From: Motacilla alba alba
Taxonomy: Eukaryota; Chordata; Aves; Passeriformes; Motacillidae
NCBI RefSeq assembly: GCF_015832195.1
Contig: NC_052018.1
Span: 35,306,115 to 35,370,114, forward strand
Direction of reading: 5' to 3'
Length of the DNA stretch: 64,000 nucleotides
Below, in pieces: positions 12,415 through 25,435 of the stretch. Position 1 is the first letter of the stretch; each line of letters opens with the position of its first letter. Under the pieces are notes generated by a model that ran no database searches, was not told the DNA's origin, and saw only the letters and a program-made list of their open reading frames with translations. Made by a program: the position numbers and the translations under genes.

Positions 12415-12815
12415 AATGGGTTGGAAGAAACAGTTTGGGTTGGAAGGGACATTTGAAGGTCATCTAGCTCCAACTCCCCTGCAATAAGCTGGGACATCTT
12501 TTACTAGAACCAGGTTGCACAGAGCCCCATCCAGCCTGGCCTTGAATATTTTCAGGGTTAGGGCAAGTACCACCTCTCTGGGCAACTTCTTCCAGTGCAT
12601 CACTGCTCTCACTGTAAAAAATATCTTCCTTACAGCTAGTCTAAATTGACTCTTGTTCTATTTAGAGCAATTACCCCTTGTGCTATTACTACAGGCCCTA
12701 GTAAAAAGTCCCTCTTCAGCTCTCTTCTAAGCCCCCTTTAGGTACTGGAAGGGGCTATAAGGTCTCCTCAGAGAGAGGGGAGATCAAAGGTCTTACAGAA
12801 GTCCTTAGGGAGATT
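12415..12815 (-). mobile_element. CR1 LINE 3' end, minus orientation
   Basis: The CR1 3' end begins near 12437 with TTGGGTTGGAAGGGACAT, followed by the counterparts of TCATCTAGCTCCAACTCCCC, CCAGCCTGGCCTTGAATA and CTTCCAGTGCATCAC. These are the standard 3'-UTR blocks of avian CR1 seen antisense. A partial duplicate of the terminal GGGTTGGAAG block lies just before it. From about 12770 the match jumps to a block normally further 5' (CAAAGGTCTTACAGAAGTCC), so the copy has an internal deletion. Confidence 0.85.
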
Positions 12816-15800
12816 GACTTCCATGCTTCCATGCTTCTGACTGTAATAGCATGAATTATAACATCTGGTATTGTCTCACCCTTCACATTAGACTGAAAAT
12901 AGAATAAGAGTTTTTAAAATGCCTCTCAGTTTCCCCATCTCTGGGTCAAAAAAGCGCTTAATCTGACATCAATCCACTACTCAACAATGCAGGAAAGGAG
13001 ATTATACCAAGAGATGTCTCATTTGAGAAAATAAAAATCCAGTAATAAACAAGTGCCTCAACAGCTAGGAACCAGGGTCCACAGCCAAAAGAGGGAACAA
13101 GCCAAAGGAACTTTTCTGACATGATGGTACCGCCTAGAGTACATGCTCATAGCTTCAGCTAAGGGGAACAGACACCAAAATGCAAAATGCTTGTAAGAGT
13201 ATCTAATATAGAAAGGGAAACCTCTTTTTCCAAAAAACAATTTGAACATAGGTGGAGAATTGTTGCCTCAGTCCGCTTACTAAGACTACAGCTACCAACA
13301 TTCTCCATTCAAAGCATTTCTAAAAAGCAGAGACTGCTTTTTCAAATTGAAGTATTTTGTGTAATTCACAGTGCTCTCATTTTTTAGCTTTTTTTTCTTA
13401 CTTGCCAGGCCATCCCAGAAGGAATTAATCTAGAAACTAAAAGCAGAAAAAGTGAGAAGAAAAGGGGGAAGAAAGATGTGAGAGAGAAAACAAAAATTGA
13501 CCACAGAAAATATATTTCAAACTACCAGAAAAAGCTAAAAAAAATGTGGGGAAGTCTCATCAGGATCCAATGAGGGGCTTTCAGGTTACTATCTCATCTC
13601 CTGGTGAAACTACTCATGGAAATGTACCCAAAACTTTGGCAGAGCAATTAGTAAACAAAGGAGCAAAGAGGTGGAAATCCACAACTGAGAAAGAGAATCC
13701 CTTCTGTCAAGCTGGCATCACAGCCATGACCTACTGGCTCCAGCTCTCTGCAAGGTTTAATGCCCACATCCTTAAAAGCAGTTAGTGCACTTAATAGGGG
13801 TCCGTGGAAATGAAGCACCTACATAATGGTTAGTCACCTAAATATCTTTGCAGATCCAGGTCTTATTTCAGCAAAGGGCACAATGGGGCACTATTTGTCA
13901 TGGAAATTGAGATTCACCACATTACCAGTGACAGAAATTTCTAAAGAAGGTCCCAAGCTGAGCAGCTGTCTTTGGAAATGACCATGTGTACAGCAGCAGC
14001 TACTTTTCTGAGCAAATGTGCACATTTACACTTGGTTCCCAGGGAAATAGTTACAAGAGCACTGAAATATGGAAAGAGTTTTGCTGTATCAGGTGTTTTC
14101 ATAATAGAAAGTTTGTCTGTAAACATAGTCCTCCAAAAAGGAGAAAAAAAAAAGAAAAAAGAAAAAATAAAGGAAGTGTGACTCAAGGAAAAAAAGCATC
14201 CAGGGCAGAACAGAAAGTAAGCTGACAGCCCTGTGAACCCAAAACAGCCCCCATAGAAGATGTGTCTGCCAGCAGAGCCAGCCACAGCGTCAGCCAAAGA
14301 ACTCAGCCGCAAAGCCAGACACGGCTGCTGGAAAAACACATTCCAGGTCCTACACACTGCTGCCAAGTCCACCCCATGATTATAGCCACGGATTTTGGAG
14401 AACCCAGAGGAAGAAGGTGAAAAGGAATAGGATCAACACTGCCTACAGGGAGAAGAGGCAGTGCCAAGGCAACACAAAAATTACTGGTTTGTCCGATTTT
14501 ACTTTGTTCTTGCCCTACTTTAATGGACAGTCTAGCTACGGACTTTCAAAGTTTAAAGAAGACTTTGTCATTTTTGGCAACAAATCCAGCTTTCATAGCA
14601 AACATGATAATGGCCTTACATTACGTGGACTTATGGCCCAATGGATTCCAAAGTGTTTTACAAACTTCAGCTGATCCATGGCCAATGTATACAGGGACCT
14701 CTTCATCCACCACTGAAATGTGCTCAGCCTCTAAGACAACCTGTCACAAATGCTTAGCAAAGCACAGAAGCTCTTCACAGTATTTAAGGCCAGGATATGG
14801 TGAATGCTTTGCGCTACTGAATCTGAACGGAAAGGAGGAATATAATTATATGAGCAGATATTCAGTTGCACTCACACTCCTTCTGCTCTACACCTGCTCT
14901 TAAACTCTTACTACAATGCCTTTTAGTGTCACAGTTTGATGACCTTTCATTTCCAAAGTCTCTTTGGGTAATGTCCTCATCTACACAGTTGATCTACTCC
15001 TTCCATTCTGACTGGTGCATCTACTGGGCTCACACCAGTGGTTACCCCTCCACATACTTGTCCCAGAACAGTCCCCAGCAAGACTCAACTTCTTCTGGGA
15101 CACAAATATATAAAGGCCAATAAAATTCTGGGTGAAGTCTTGTAGAACTCTTCCCCTTTGGTTATTTACTGCACAGTAGTAATTTACCATATAGGATGCT
15201 TTCTTTTGTTTCATAAGCACCAATGTATTTTAAATCTCTCCTCCCAAAAAAAAGAAAAACAAACAAAGAACAACAAAAAATGAAAATCAACCCAAACCAC
15301 CATTTCACAAGCAGTACAAAGTTTTCCAGGCCCAATGTCTATCTGTCAACATGAACATTCATCTTAGCCACAATTTGATTTCTTCCCCTAATTCTATAAC
15401 AGAATGATCATTTTTACTCTAAGATCTCTATTAAGCACATAAATCTTGTGGTTTTCCATAGTTAAGACAATGTCAAATTATTTAGTCCTGTTAAAAAAGT
15501 TTTGTATAGCTAAGCAGACTTGTACAACATCTAGAGAGTTTGATGGATTTTGAAATATGAAAAAATATGTAATGCAGATTTTCAGACACAACAACAGAAT
15601 TACAGATATTCTAAACAAAATTAAATCAAGCACACTTTAAAATTTCATCTCCAAGACGAGGATATAGACACATACTTCTCTTCAAGGGATGTTAGGGAAA
15701 AATATTTCTAATTCCATTTCTTTTCAACTTTCTTTTTCTTCTCTCATTAAGTATTTTCTCTGGTAACAGGGCTGATTTTTACACCTGTCACTCACACTGC

Positions 15801-16589
15801 ATTCAAATCTGGCCCATCCAGTGCCACCATGGACTCATGTCAGGATAATCATTGTAAGAATATCAAACTCTGATTTTTTTATTTTTAGGTTTTGAAAACA
15901 GATGGTATTTTCCAAAGGTAAAATATTTCTGGTCATGTGTGAGAAAGAAATATTAACTGTCATTGACTGAAAATTTCATCCTAATACTGAGCAGATGGTC
16001 CCACCCCTTTCAGTTCACCTGAGTGTGTCACACAGTCCTACATTGTGCATCCAAGAGCAGACTCAGGCCTTCTTCATATGGTAGATGTACTATCACTTCA
16101 CAAGGACCAGGTAGGAAATCTGTAACAGTCTAGAAGAGGTGATAAAAATATTACAAAATTGACTACATTTGCCTCAGGAAACTTCTACAAATCATGTGCA
16201 TGCTAGCCTTGGGAACTGCTTTCAGAAGCTCATACATATTAGAAGACCTGAAATAAAACTATTTATTATACCTCAAAACTATGCCATTACACATCTAGTA
16301 AAATCAAGCAGATGCAAAAGTCAAGCCTGTCAGTCTCAAGCTGGGTTTTATCTCAATGTTATTTTCCTTAAAAAGCTTCTTATACCCAAAAAGTGAGGAT
16401 AATGTGCTAGATCTGGATCCCACAGTCTGACTTCACAGGTCTTTGACTCACACCCAGTTACTCCTGTGCTGGGCACAGCAGATTGAGCTTGGCTGACTCT
16501 TGTGAGTGCTGCACACCCGTCAGGCACCGGGGCTCTAGTTTGATTTGCAGATATCCAGAGATGGAGACACCAACATTCCCCACAGTGGT
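12816..16589. other. Unique non-coding sequence
   Basis: No gene or transposon is recognised. A-rich low complexity occurs at 14141-14170 and 15245-15290. Plus-strand frames at 14417-14674 and 14523-14903 overlap in different phases and have no domain, so they are not called. Confidence 0.55.
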
Positions 16590-16745
16590 ATTTTCCACAG
16601 GTTAGTCTTTTCCCTGTTAAAACTTGTGTCTTATTTCCAATATGATTTTGTCTGGCTTCAGTTTCAGGCTATTGGTTTTCATTATTCCTTGGGCAAATAA
16701 ACCTGTTCATAATCATACACGTAGATATACAGCTCCTATCCTGCT
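16590..16745 (-). mobile_element. Possible old CR1-type LINE fragment
   Basis: The block around 16640-16690 (TTTGTCTGGCTTCAGTTTC then AGGCTATTGG) resembles an antisense 3' region of older amniote CR1 families. Divergence is high and both edges are unclear. A consensus alignment would decide. Confidence 0.35.
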
Positions 16746-18941
16746 TTCTCTGCAGCTCCCAGAGATCTGAACAGATGGCAAAGGCAGACTAGCTCATGTG
16801 TTAAAAAGGGGAAAGCCCAGCTAGGGAAAATACTGCACTTAAGAAAGTTGTTTTGTTGTTTGGTTATTTTTAAGAAGACAACAGCACCCACAAAGACATG
16901 CAGCATTTTGAGACCACAGTCTTTTGTTGAACTTCTCACCACCAGCTCCTTACTGGAGAGCTGTCTCCACAGAATCCCTCTCCACAGCAGCTAGTGGTGA
17001 AAATACTTTTCCTGCTCCAATTTTTCTTGATGGGGGATCCAAATTTATTCCTCGGTTTGCCACATTTCAAAGGGAATTGTACAATGCCAATCTCTTCCAG
17101 GGCTTCTTTGTTGGACTGCTACTCTTAGCTGAGGTGGCTGCAGAAAATCACACCAGCATTTTAATGAGGAATTCAGAGAAGTTAAAAGACCTTTCCATTG
17201 GTGTTTAAATCTCACACAAACACCAGGCTGCAGCTGTAGCCTTTGCTGCTTATGGATAAATGTATTATTTTAGAACATGGCCAAGACCTCCTTCTAGGAG
17301 GTCCTGCAGGAGTGGAGCCAACAAGTGATTATGAAAGGCAGCCTAAAGAACATTTGACACTGTTTTCTGCCTACGCTTAACAAGCACCTCGTAGTTCGGG
17401 CTGCAGTTTGCACGATTTTGGCTTTTAGAAAATATGAAACACCTTAGTAGATGGATTTTACGTCTAGGAGATTCCATCTGAGGCACTGAACCCACCCAGT
17501 TTTATTACTTTCAAAAGGTTGGGAAAAGCTTCAAAGTCGCATCTGACAACTTCATGAACTTATTCTAAAAAATATCTGGAACTTTGGCATCCATGCACTT
17601 TTTTAAAAAATAAACACACACAAAAAAATATCTACACATCAAATAAATCTCACTAGACTTATTTTCTTAAGCTAAAATCAATGAATTTGTTTGTTATTAT
17701 GTATTTCATTTCCTTTGAATAAATAAGCCCTTGTTTACTACCTTTTGAAATACTACTCAGTATGTCACTCAACCCTAGCCTGCCTTGTGACTGGGATGGG
17801 AGAACCAGCTGGCAACTGAGAACACTTGAGAGAAATAAAAGCGAAGAGCAAAAGCTGCAGACTGGGCAGAGCTACAAAGGTGAAGAGAAGGCCATCATCC
17901 ATTCCGGGAGAGAAGCTGGGAGCACTGTTAGGAGCAAAATTCTGAGGACTGCATGTGGATTGCCTCCCTCTTCATGTCTTTTCTAATTATTTTATTAAGA
18001 CACACTGGGCTTGACCCACAAAGGGACTCAGGTAAATTATGACTATCTTATACAGTGCATGGCCATTCGTGTCAATTCCACAACACTGAACAGCCACTGG
18101 TGCTCTCTACATTCTGCACAGGGCTATCAGGCAAGTGAAGATTGGACTGAGAATGGGGAACATACTGGAAAACCAACAGAAAATGCTACAGAAAAGTAGC
18201 CTGCACATTTGGGATTTTAATTTCAGGTAAAATAGTGTAGAGCCTTAAAAGACTTGATTAGAGCTCAGCTCTGGTCTCCCCTAAGTAACATCAACTTACT
18301 CAAACACAAAGACACCTATCGAGTTACAGGAAATTTGCATTTATTTCTACAGAGCAGCCCAGCTCCAAAAGGAAGATTGGAAACTGCCTCTTACAATGTT
18401 AAGTTGGTCAATATCCTTTTACTTCAGAGTTCTTCTGAGAGAAGAACTGACCTTAGTTTCCCACTCTTTGTCCTGGGTTATTTGTCCTGACCACACTAGT
18501 TTGTGCTGGGGGTGTCCATCAGAGGAGCACCACCAAATCTGAGGATGGAGGTGGTGTACCCTAATAAGAAAGGCAGGGAGGTTGCTAATTTTGACCACTG
18601 CAACTGTATGAACTCTGCACATGTGCTGTCTTATGAACTGCTTTTAAATATATTGTAGTTGTTTGCAAAGGTGTTTTCTGCAGCATTGCCTGCTGCTCAC
18701 GACTTTAGCCCAGAGGGACTAAATCAAAGGAATAGGAAGGAAACAAAAGTCTTTTGCAACCTCTGACCTTGGCACGTCAGAAAAGCAGGTGTTCATCCAC
18801 AGGATGAGATCAATAGAAGTATTGGGGCAAGGGATAAAAGAGAAAGAGGAAGCAGAGGAGCAATACAAAGTAATAAGAAAAGGGGAAAAGTGAAAAAATG
18901 ACAAAAGGATCATGACAAATTTCCACAGAAGTTTGAAGTCA
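16746..18941. other. Unique non-coding sequence
   Basis: No gene or transposon is recognised. Short plus-strand frames at 16924-17208 and 17762-17986 show no domain. A small inverted repeat (GACCTCCT/AGGAGGTC) lies near 17285-17303. Confidence 0.5.
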
Positions 18942-18999
18942 CAAATGAGAAAAGAAGAAATTAGAAGCTCCAAATGAGAAAAAAAGAAATCAGAAGCTC
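18942..18999. repeat. Tandem duplication, 29 bp x 2
   Basis: Two adjacent 29-base copies (18942-18970, 18971-18999) start CAAATGAGAAAA and end AGAAGCTC, with two mismatches. They sit in a purine-rich stretch (about 18830-19010) that also explains the long stop-free minus-strand frame there. Confidence 0.93.
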
Positions 19000-21900
19000 C
19001 CTTTGAGACCATTACGGAAGACAGAGTCTGGACAAGCAATCTAATATACGAGAGGCAAGGCTAGACTTGGGCAAGCCTTCAGAATTTAATTAGGAATGGA
19101 GCAGGCTGACTCTACCCAAGAAGGAGCTCAGAGGCTAAAAAAAAGAATGGAGGACAACATATACCAAGGAATTGTGTAGGGTTACTAGCCCACCATTCAG
19201 AGATTTGAGCCCGGCAGCTCAGACATCCAGTGACTGAAACACTTCAAAGAGATGCACAAGAGAGCAAGACCACTGGAAGGACAATTACTAAGCAGAACTC
19301 CAGACTGAGAAAAGTCAGCAAGCCAGACAATGATGTGAGGAAAGAGCTCAACCACACCCACACAATAAAGAAAGCAGTAACATCACATTTTGCTGGGCCA
19401 GTCAGCTTTCCAGCATTCCAACACTTCTCATCCTCTGGAATCTGGTATCAGAAAATATGACTAATTCAAGAATTTCAGGTAGAGAACGATTGCAGTTGGC
19501 ACTGCCGCGTTTCTAAAAGTATGCGTTATTAAACCAAAAGTGCACAAAGTCTCAACAAAGTTCGCTATCCTACTCTACCTTCAAAGTTAATTGTTATTAG
19601 CTGTTACCTGCAGGAAACAGATAGTGATGTCCACCATCAAAGTCCAAAGTTTGCAGTTTTCTGGGCCTAGCTTAGTTATTCCAGTTAGCCTAGGAACAGG
19701 TTAGCTCTGGACTGTTTCAAATCCTAATTCTTGAATTCAAATACAAGATTCAGCCATTTGCCATCAAGTTGCTTGTACTTTCACCCTTCTACTCTGCTAC
19801 CCCTGGATGTGTAACCAAACATATTACAGCTGAAAATAAACTAAAATGATTCATTGACTGTGGCAGTAAAATTATAAGTAACTGATCATGTCTTGCAAGA
19901 AAAGGTGAATAATACATGAAGCAAGTTAGGACAAGTATGCTTGAAGATTCTCAGCTGAGGTGCTAAGACAGTTATTTATTTATTACACAGATCACAACTA
20001 ATTGCTGGCTTACCTTGTTTTCTCTTTTTTATTTACTTTTTCCATTTGATGTAGAAAATCAGGACAGGTACTTTTTTCAAGTTTGGAGATGAGGATGAAA
20101 GTGTTGTTTCTTTAAAATGTTCTGTCCTTTTTGTTCATGTACATAATGCCTAAAGCAGGACTGTAATGGAAATTATGGTTAAAGTATTTTCTAGAGGAAA
20201 AGGTCAGCCTAAGCAAGAAAGAAAGATGATCTCATATTTCTGACAGCTCAGATACAAGCAACTCTTAGCACCAATAAGTTATGTCATCTGTTAAATTCAC
20301 ATAAGCAGAATGCTTATGTAGATTTTGCACTGTTATGACAAGGCTGTAGAGAACAGGGGTAAATATTCCATATGAAATAGCTATCTATACAGGGTTACTT
20401 GTATCTATTATTATCTTTAAATAAATCAACTGAGAGTTAAGACCAGCATGGTTTTCTGTTCTGTCTTCAGAGACCTAAGCTGTGCCACATTAAAAAATAT
20501 AGAAAGCATAAATTTATATTTGGCCAGGATAACACAGAAAGCCATACCTTAGTATCTCACTCACTGAGATACCGTCCATCCTGACCTTGGCTGCAGCTCC
20601 ATATTTTACACACTATTACTGTCATAGTAACAGACAGAGCCAACAATAATTTGCTTATACAATTTACAATACATTGTCTTCCAGCCACACTGAGGTCTCT
20701 TTAACCATCAGCAGATGTGTTGCTTGTATTAGCAGTATTTGAACAAAGCAGAATCTATTCAGCCCTAAAGTCCCTATGGCTGGTTAGCTGTGTTTTGAGC
20801 TTAGTGCACAGCTAATTTGGTGTTCATACCACTCTAAGTAATCACAGCACAGCTGAGGAGATCCAGAAGCTTTAGCCCACAACCTGCTCACTAAATTTCA
20901 TGTGTTTCTCCCCTTGCTGGCATCTGAGTTTTAGGAGTTCATGCTCAGAAAGGTTAATTGGCAATAAATATTGCAGATGTTCTGTGACATTCAGTTCTTA
21001 AAGTTCTTTCTGTGTGAATAATATCCAAAATTTCTTTCACCATAACCTTAAAATATTGCGTCACTTATTAAATTCTCAGTATTCATGCTTCATAATTGAG
21101 CCACAAAATCCTGTACAAAAATATATATATTCACATTAATAATCCTGAAAAATAAACTTATGCAAAGAAGAAAAACACTATGTTGTCCCACATGAAAGAC
21201 AGAAGGGCTGTGATACTCATTAATGTATAGGTATGGACCTACTTCTGTAAGCAAAGGCACTAAAGAAAGCAAAAAAGCAGACCCCCTCAAAATAAGGCAA
21301 GTCTTTTGTTCCAAATTTGGGCTCCTGATACAGCAATACACATGTATCCAGCACAGTGCAATAAAGAATGCAGCTATAATTAATTTTTTTCTGGGTATAA
21401 AGTCATTCTGACTGGTGAAAACAGGTTGATCCTAACTTGGTTAGGATCAGCAAATAACTTAAACTAGTAGTCCCTGAACTCAAATTCATTTGGACAGGAA
21501 AGCTGTGTGGTTTTAAGGATCAGTAGGCTGGGAGCTATGACTACTGTTTTTAACAGCAGAAGTAGACAAAGAATTGCCTTCCCAGAAGGTTCCCCAGAAA
21601 AGTTTTGCTTCCCGTTAAAATAATGTGAAGGAAAGAGAAACAGTTCAGAAAGCTGCAATATATTTTACCTTTCTTGGCTAATTTTTGCTCTTTTACTTTT
21701 CAGAATTAGAAGACAAGCAACAAGGCAAGTCTTAAATAGATGGGGCTGACTCAAGCAGTCTGTATATTCCTCTGCTTAGTTACCCCTTCTATCAGCATTT
21801 TCTCACACATTTTACCCAGTATACAGCCCTTTCTTTTTAATACCTTTATCCCAGCATTTATTTCCCTTCCTGGTATCCATAATACCCATCTTTGACATCT

Positions 21901-22153
21901 GGTTATTAAAACTACCATTATAGCACAATATAAAACATTGAGTTTATAAAGCTTGTTGCTTATTTTGATGGTGTGGCTCCACAGCACAAAGATTTTGCTT
22001 TTAAGCCTGACATATCCAGTCTGCAAGGGATTCATACAGCTGTAGAGATGTTCTTATGCCTGCTAGAAAATGAGAAATTTAGGTTCAGAATTTCCCCTTC
22101 TTCTTGCTGCCTCCACAGGAGATAGTATTTCTCTAAGCTGATCCCCAGCTGCT
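19000..22153. other. Unique non-coding sequence
   Basis: No recognisable gene or transposon. A short perfect inverted repeat lies at 21427-21449 (TGATCCTAAC, 3-base loop, GTTAGGATCA). The minus-strand frame at 21751-22035 is just downstream of the candidate exon below but lacks a recognisable domain. Confidence 0.5.
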
Positions 22154-22158
22154 TTATT
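22153..22158 (-). terminator. Possible polyadenylation signal overlapping a stop codon
   Basis: AATAAA on the minus strand. Its internal TAA is the stop of the 144-codon frame above. It has meaning only if that frame is transcribed. Confidence 0.3.
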
Positions 22159-22750
22159 GGACCCTTGAGTCCATCGCCAGATAATACATAACCCCAAACA
22201 GCCTTAAGTTTGCTGGAAGTTCCTGAAGGGTCTGGATGCAGGAATACTGCAACTCAGAAAAAGGCAGCTTTATACTTCCTCCCCTGGGCGTCCTTTTTGC
22301 TCTTTGGACATAATAGAGCATCCGGACTTCATATTTTACTTCTTTCTCTCGGCTTCCCTTTCTGGAATGCCAGTGTACATCAGGCCTCATGTCTAAAAAC
22401 CTAGGTGAATTTGCTATAAAGTTAGATGTTGGTCCATTTACTGCAGCCTGGATGTTTAATCCTTCTGCTGCTTCTCTCTGAAGAATCACAATGCCTGAAC
22501 TGTCAAGCACTGGCAGCGTTTCTCTAGGGTCTTTTGTTCTTATATAATAATATCCATCTTCGTTGAGATGATTATGAAATGAAGGACCTTATTCCTTTTC
22601 CTAAGATGGTTTTGCTTAGTTCCAATACGTCTCCAAATTTTCTGAACTTCAGGGTAGTAATTGTCATCGAAATAGATAATTCTCTTCTTATACAGCTCTT
22701 CATTGTTCTTCCCAACTGTCTGTAAAAAATTATAGCTGAGTTTGATAATT
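22154..22750 (-). pseudogene. Candidate 3'-terminal coding exon, frameshifted (unknown protein)
   Basis: I do not recognise the protein. Seen on the minus strand: a frame open down to 22540, and a second frame open for 144 codons from 22588 to a TAA at 22156-22154. They overlap near 22585-22592. A one-base change there would join them into about 195 codons with ordinary codon use. Possible splice acceptors precede it: TTTTCTGTTTCCAG ending at 22751 and ATTTTTTACAG ending at 22720. The first frame carries IYFDDNYYPEVQKIWRRIG. The second carries NEDGYYYIRTKDPRE. The stop codon lies inside a minus-strand AATAAA at 22158-22153, so a transcript ending here would have a very short 3' UTR. Alternatives are a decayed exon, an assembly error of one base in a live exon, a processed copy, or two overlapping chance frames. 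Confidence 0.3.
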
Positions 22751-22911
22751 CTGGAAACAGAAAACAACGTATCTTGAGGGGGTTTGTGCTTCTGCCCTTT
22801 AGGATCTTTACATAAGATTATCAAAATGCAAGGATTGTATAAGTGACAGAGACAACATTCCCACATTTTAGTTATTTTCTGTGTTTTTAGGAATGCCATA
22901 AATCCTGTCAT

Positions 22912-25377
22912 TGCTTCTCCTTTGAGCTGTTTCCCAAATCACCACATTTTACTCTTTGGAGCCTGTTCTGTTTTACCAGGAAAAATGAGATGTGTGTTCC
23001 CTGCACAAGGTTAATCGATAAAATCTTTACAGTCTCTTCTCATCTGGCCAGCCTCACTTTAATTTCAGTAACAGTGCTGTCAACTCACTCAGAGAGGCAG
23101 TTTAAGCTTTCTGAAGCCTTTGTACTTCATTTCCCCATTCTTTTACTCTTTATTGCTAACTCTTTTGAATGCATCATCCAAGTTTCTGATAGCCAATCGT
23201 TTTCACAAAACCCAAGCTCTTCAAATCATGTTACCTCATGAAAATCTCAATTTTTGAGAGTATCTGTTAACCCTCAAAGGTGTGGAAGATTACTTGGAAA
23301 ACATGTTGTAATGTAAGGGAAATACTGAAAAAACAGAGTACAAATATCTTCAAATGTGTTCTGTTTCTAAAAGTTCTTCTTTTCTTCTTAATCTTGTGAT
23401 TTTTGAGGCCTGATTCATGATTTTCAAATGCCTGAGACTGGCAGTGATATTTTTTCCCAAGAGCAGAGCAAATTTTATTTTTGGCCAGCTGAGTACCTCA
23501 GGACAGTTCTGGACAAGAGTCACTCTATATCTCACCACTTAAGCCATTTTCCCCAGCAGTTGCTTAATACCATACTTCACCTTCCTTTCCAATGGAAAAG
23601 ACTCTTACCAGTGTTCCAAGTCCTCTTACACCAATTTTTTCACCATCTAAGTGTTGGAATGGATAAAGTGTGGCAGGCAACATTTATTTTAAAGACATAT
23701 TTTCCAATACCAGTCACATTTACACATGCATCTCTGCAGCTTATATACACAGAGACACGTCAGAAGACTGGGTGATCAGACACAAGAGCAGCAATGAATG
23801 CTCAAGGACTGTCAGGATTTGGTTTTGCCAGACTGTTTGGTGCTTGTGCCAAATACGTCACCACAGCCTGAGATTTGATGGAACCGAATGTTTTGGAGAA
23901 TATTGTGGAAAGCCGCCAACATTACCCTTAAAATTGAAAAAAAGCATAAAATATTGTATTTAATTTTATGATTCTGAGAAAAGTAAGCTATTTATTCAGG
24001 ATAAGCTTTATGACTGAAATAGATTTTTTTAATTGGCAATTTCAATGTACTTTATTTTTTCAGATCCACGTGTCTGAAAAAGTAAAGGGAACAGGAACTG
24101 AAACGGTGCACAGAAGTTAAGCAAGGTACCAGGGTTGTTTAAAATTTGTAATATTAATGACCTTCCAGTTCTCTCATCGTAATATTTGAGAACCTGAGAT
24201 TTTATATTCATAGCATTCTAGTTTTTAATTAATGAAATTAAGATTAAATTACGGCCATTAAAAACAGGGAAACATGAATAGTGAAAAACAGTTAAACATA
24301 ATTCAAAGTGAATCTTCCTTCTATCATGGCCTAAAGTTTACTGCATAGGCAACAAACTCAAGGTTTTCCAAATAAAAATTACAGTAGACAGACCTGACAG
24401 GAAAGCTGGGAGCAGAGTTGTTAAACACTGAATGTAGTGCAAACATGAAAGCACAAAAAGGCCTCTTGGGCAAGTCTGTAAAATATATTTAAAAATACAA
24501 CCTGAGGAGATCTGGGGATCACTGAAGAAATTTAAAAGGCTGGTTTATACTGTAAATTTGGGTGAGTCTACAGTTCTGGATAACGTGAAGAAGGGTTCAA
24601 ATACACATGGCGGCTTCCACTGCAAAGAGCCATCATATGGCTATCAAAGGGCCATCAAATGCAGGCAGTAAGAGGCAGAATTAAAATAAGCAGGATGTGG
24701 CAGCAGCCTGCAAACTCATGCAGCTCCTCGACTAAGGGCAAAACAAATTTTACGTTCTGCAGCATCACACACCTAAATTTTTATTGAAATTAATTGTTAT
24801 TCCAATACTCATAAATTCCATCTTTAAAAAGAAAGAGGTTTTTTTCCAAAATATTCCTTTTAGAGATTTTTTAAATTAAATAAACCCTCAAAGTGAAGAT
24901 TCTTCTTTAAATAAATAGCAATATTTAAAGATATTAGAACTATAACGTGTTTTAAAACCGACCAGTTTGGTGTCTTAAATAACAAATATCTAATACAAGA
25001 ATAGATCTTTTTCTGTTCTCCGTTGTCTAGAAGTAATGTCAAAAATGTTTCTAAACAGCAGGATTAAAATACTGCACATTACCTTTTATGCTGCTAGCAG
25101 CTGCACTATCCTCTCTAAGCTTAGCTTTTCCAAAGGATTAGAGCTACACATTACAAAATCATGGTTTGTTTACTTTTCTATCTAATACCTTTAATTTGCA
25201 CTCTGAATAGAAGTGCTTTAGGTTCCAACTCAAATAACAGTGGGTTTTGAAGCTGTAGCTGCAAGCGCTTTAATCATGTGCTGTATGGAACAAGTTCTAA
25301 ATATGAAGGAGAATATGAGCTCCACCAGCTAAATAAAAAGCTGGGATCCAGCAACACTTCTCTGCAAACACAAGCTG
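22912..25377. other. Unique non-coding sequence
   Basis: No gene or transposon is recognised. Frames at 22990-23241 and 23428-23775 (plus) and 23350-23538 (minus) have no known domain. The minus frame lacks a pyrimidine-rich acceptor in front of it, so I did not add it as an upstream exon of the 22 kb candidate. AT-rich sequence with TTAATTAATG occurs near 24222-24250. Confidence 0.5.
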
Positions 25378-25435
25378 AATCTCACTCTCTGTGTGACCTT
25401 GAGCAAGCTACTTGATCTTTTTGTGCCTTGACAAG
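25378..25435 (+). mobile_element. MIR-like ancient SINE fragment
   Basis: The block CTGTGTGACCTTGAGCAAG followed by CTACTTGATC and TTTGTGCC matches, from memory, the conserved core of MIR (family form TGTGTGACCTTGGGCAAGTCACTTAACCTC). MIR-type SINEs are tRNA-derived and old, and only scattered relics survive in birds. The tRNA-like head is not clear to the left. Confidence 0.65.

Noticed and set aside
13941..14372. 143-codon minus-strand frame
   Set aside because: Its poly-Phe/Ser core comes from an A-rich tract at 14141-14170, and no domain is visible.
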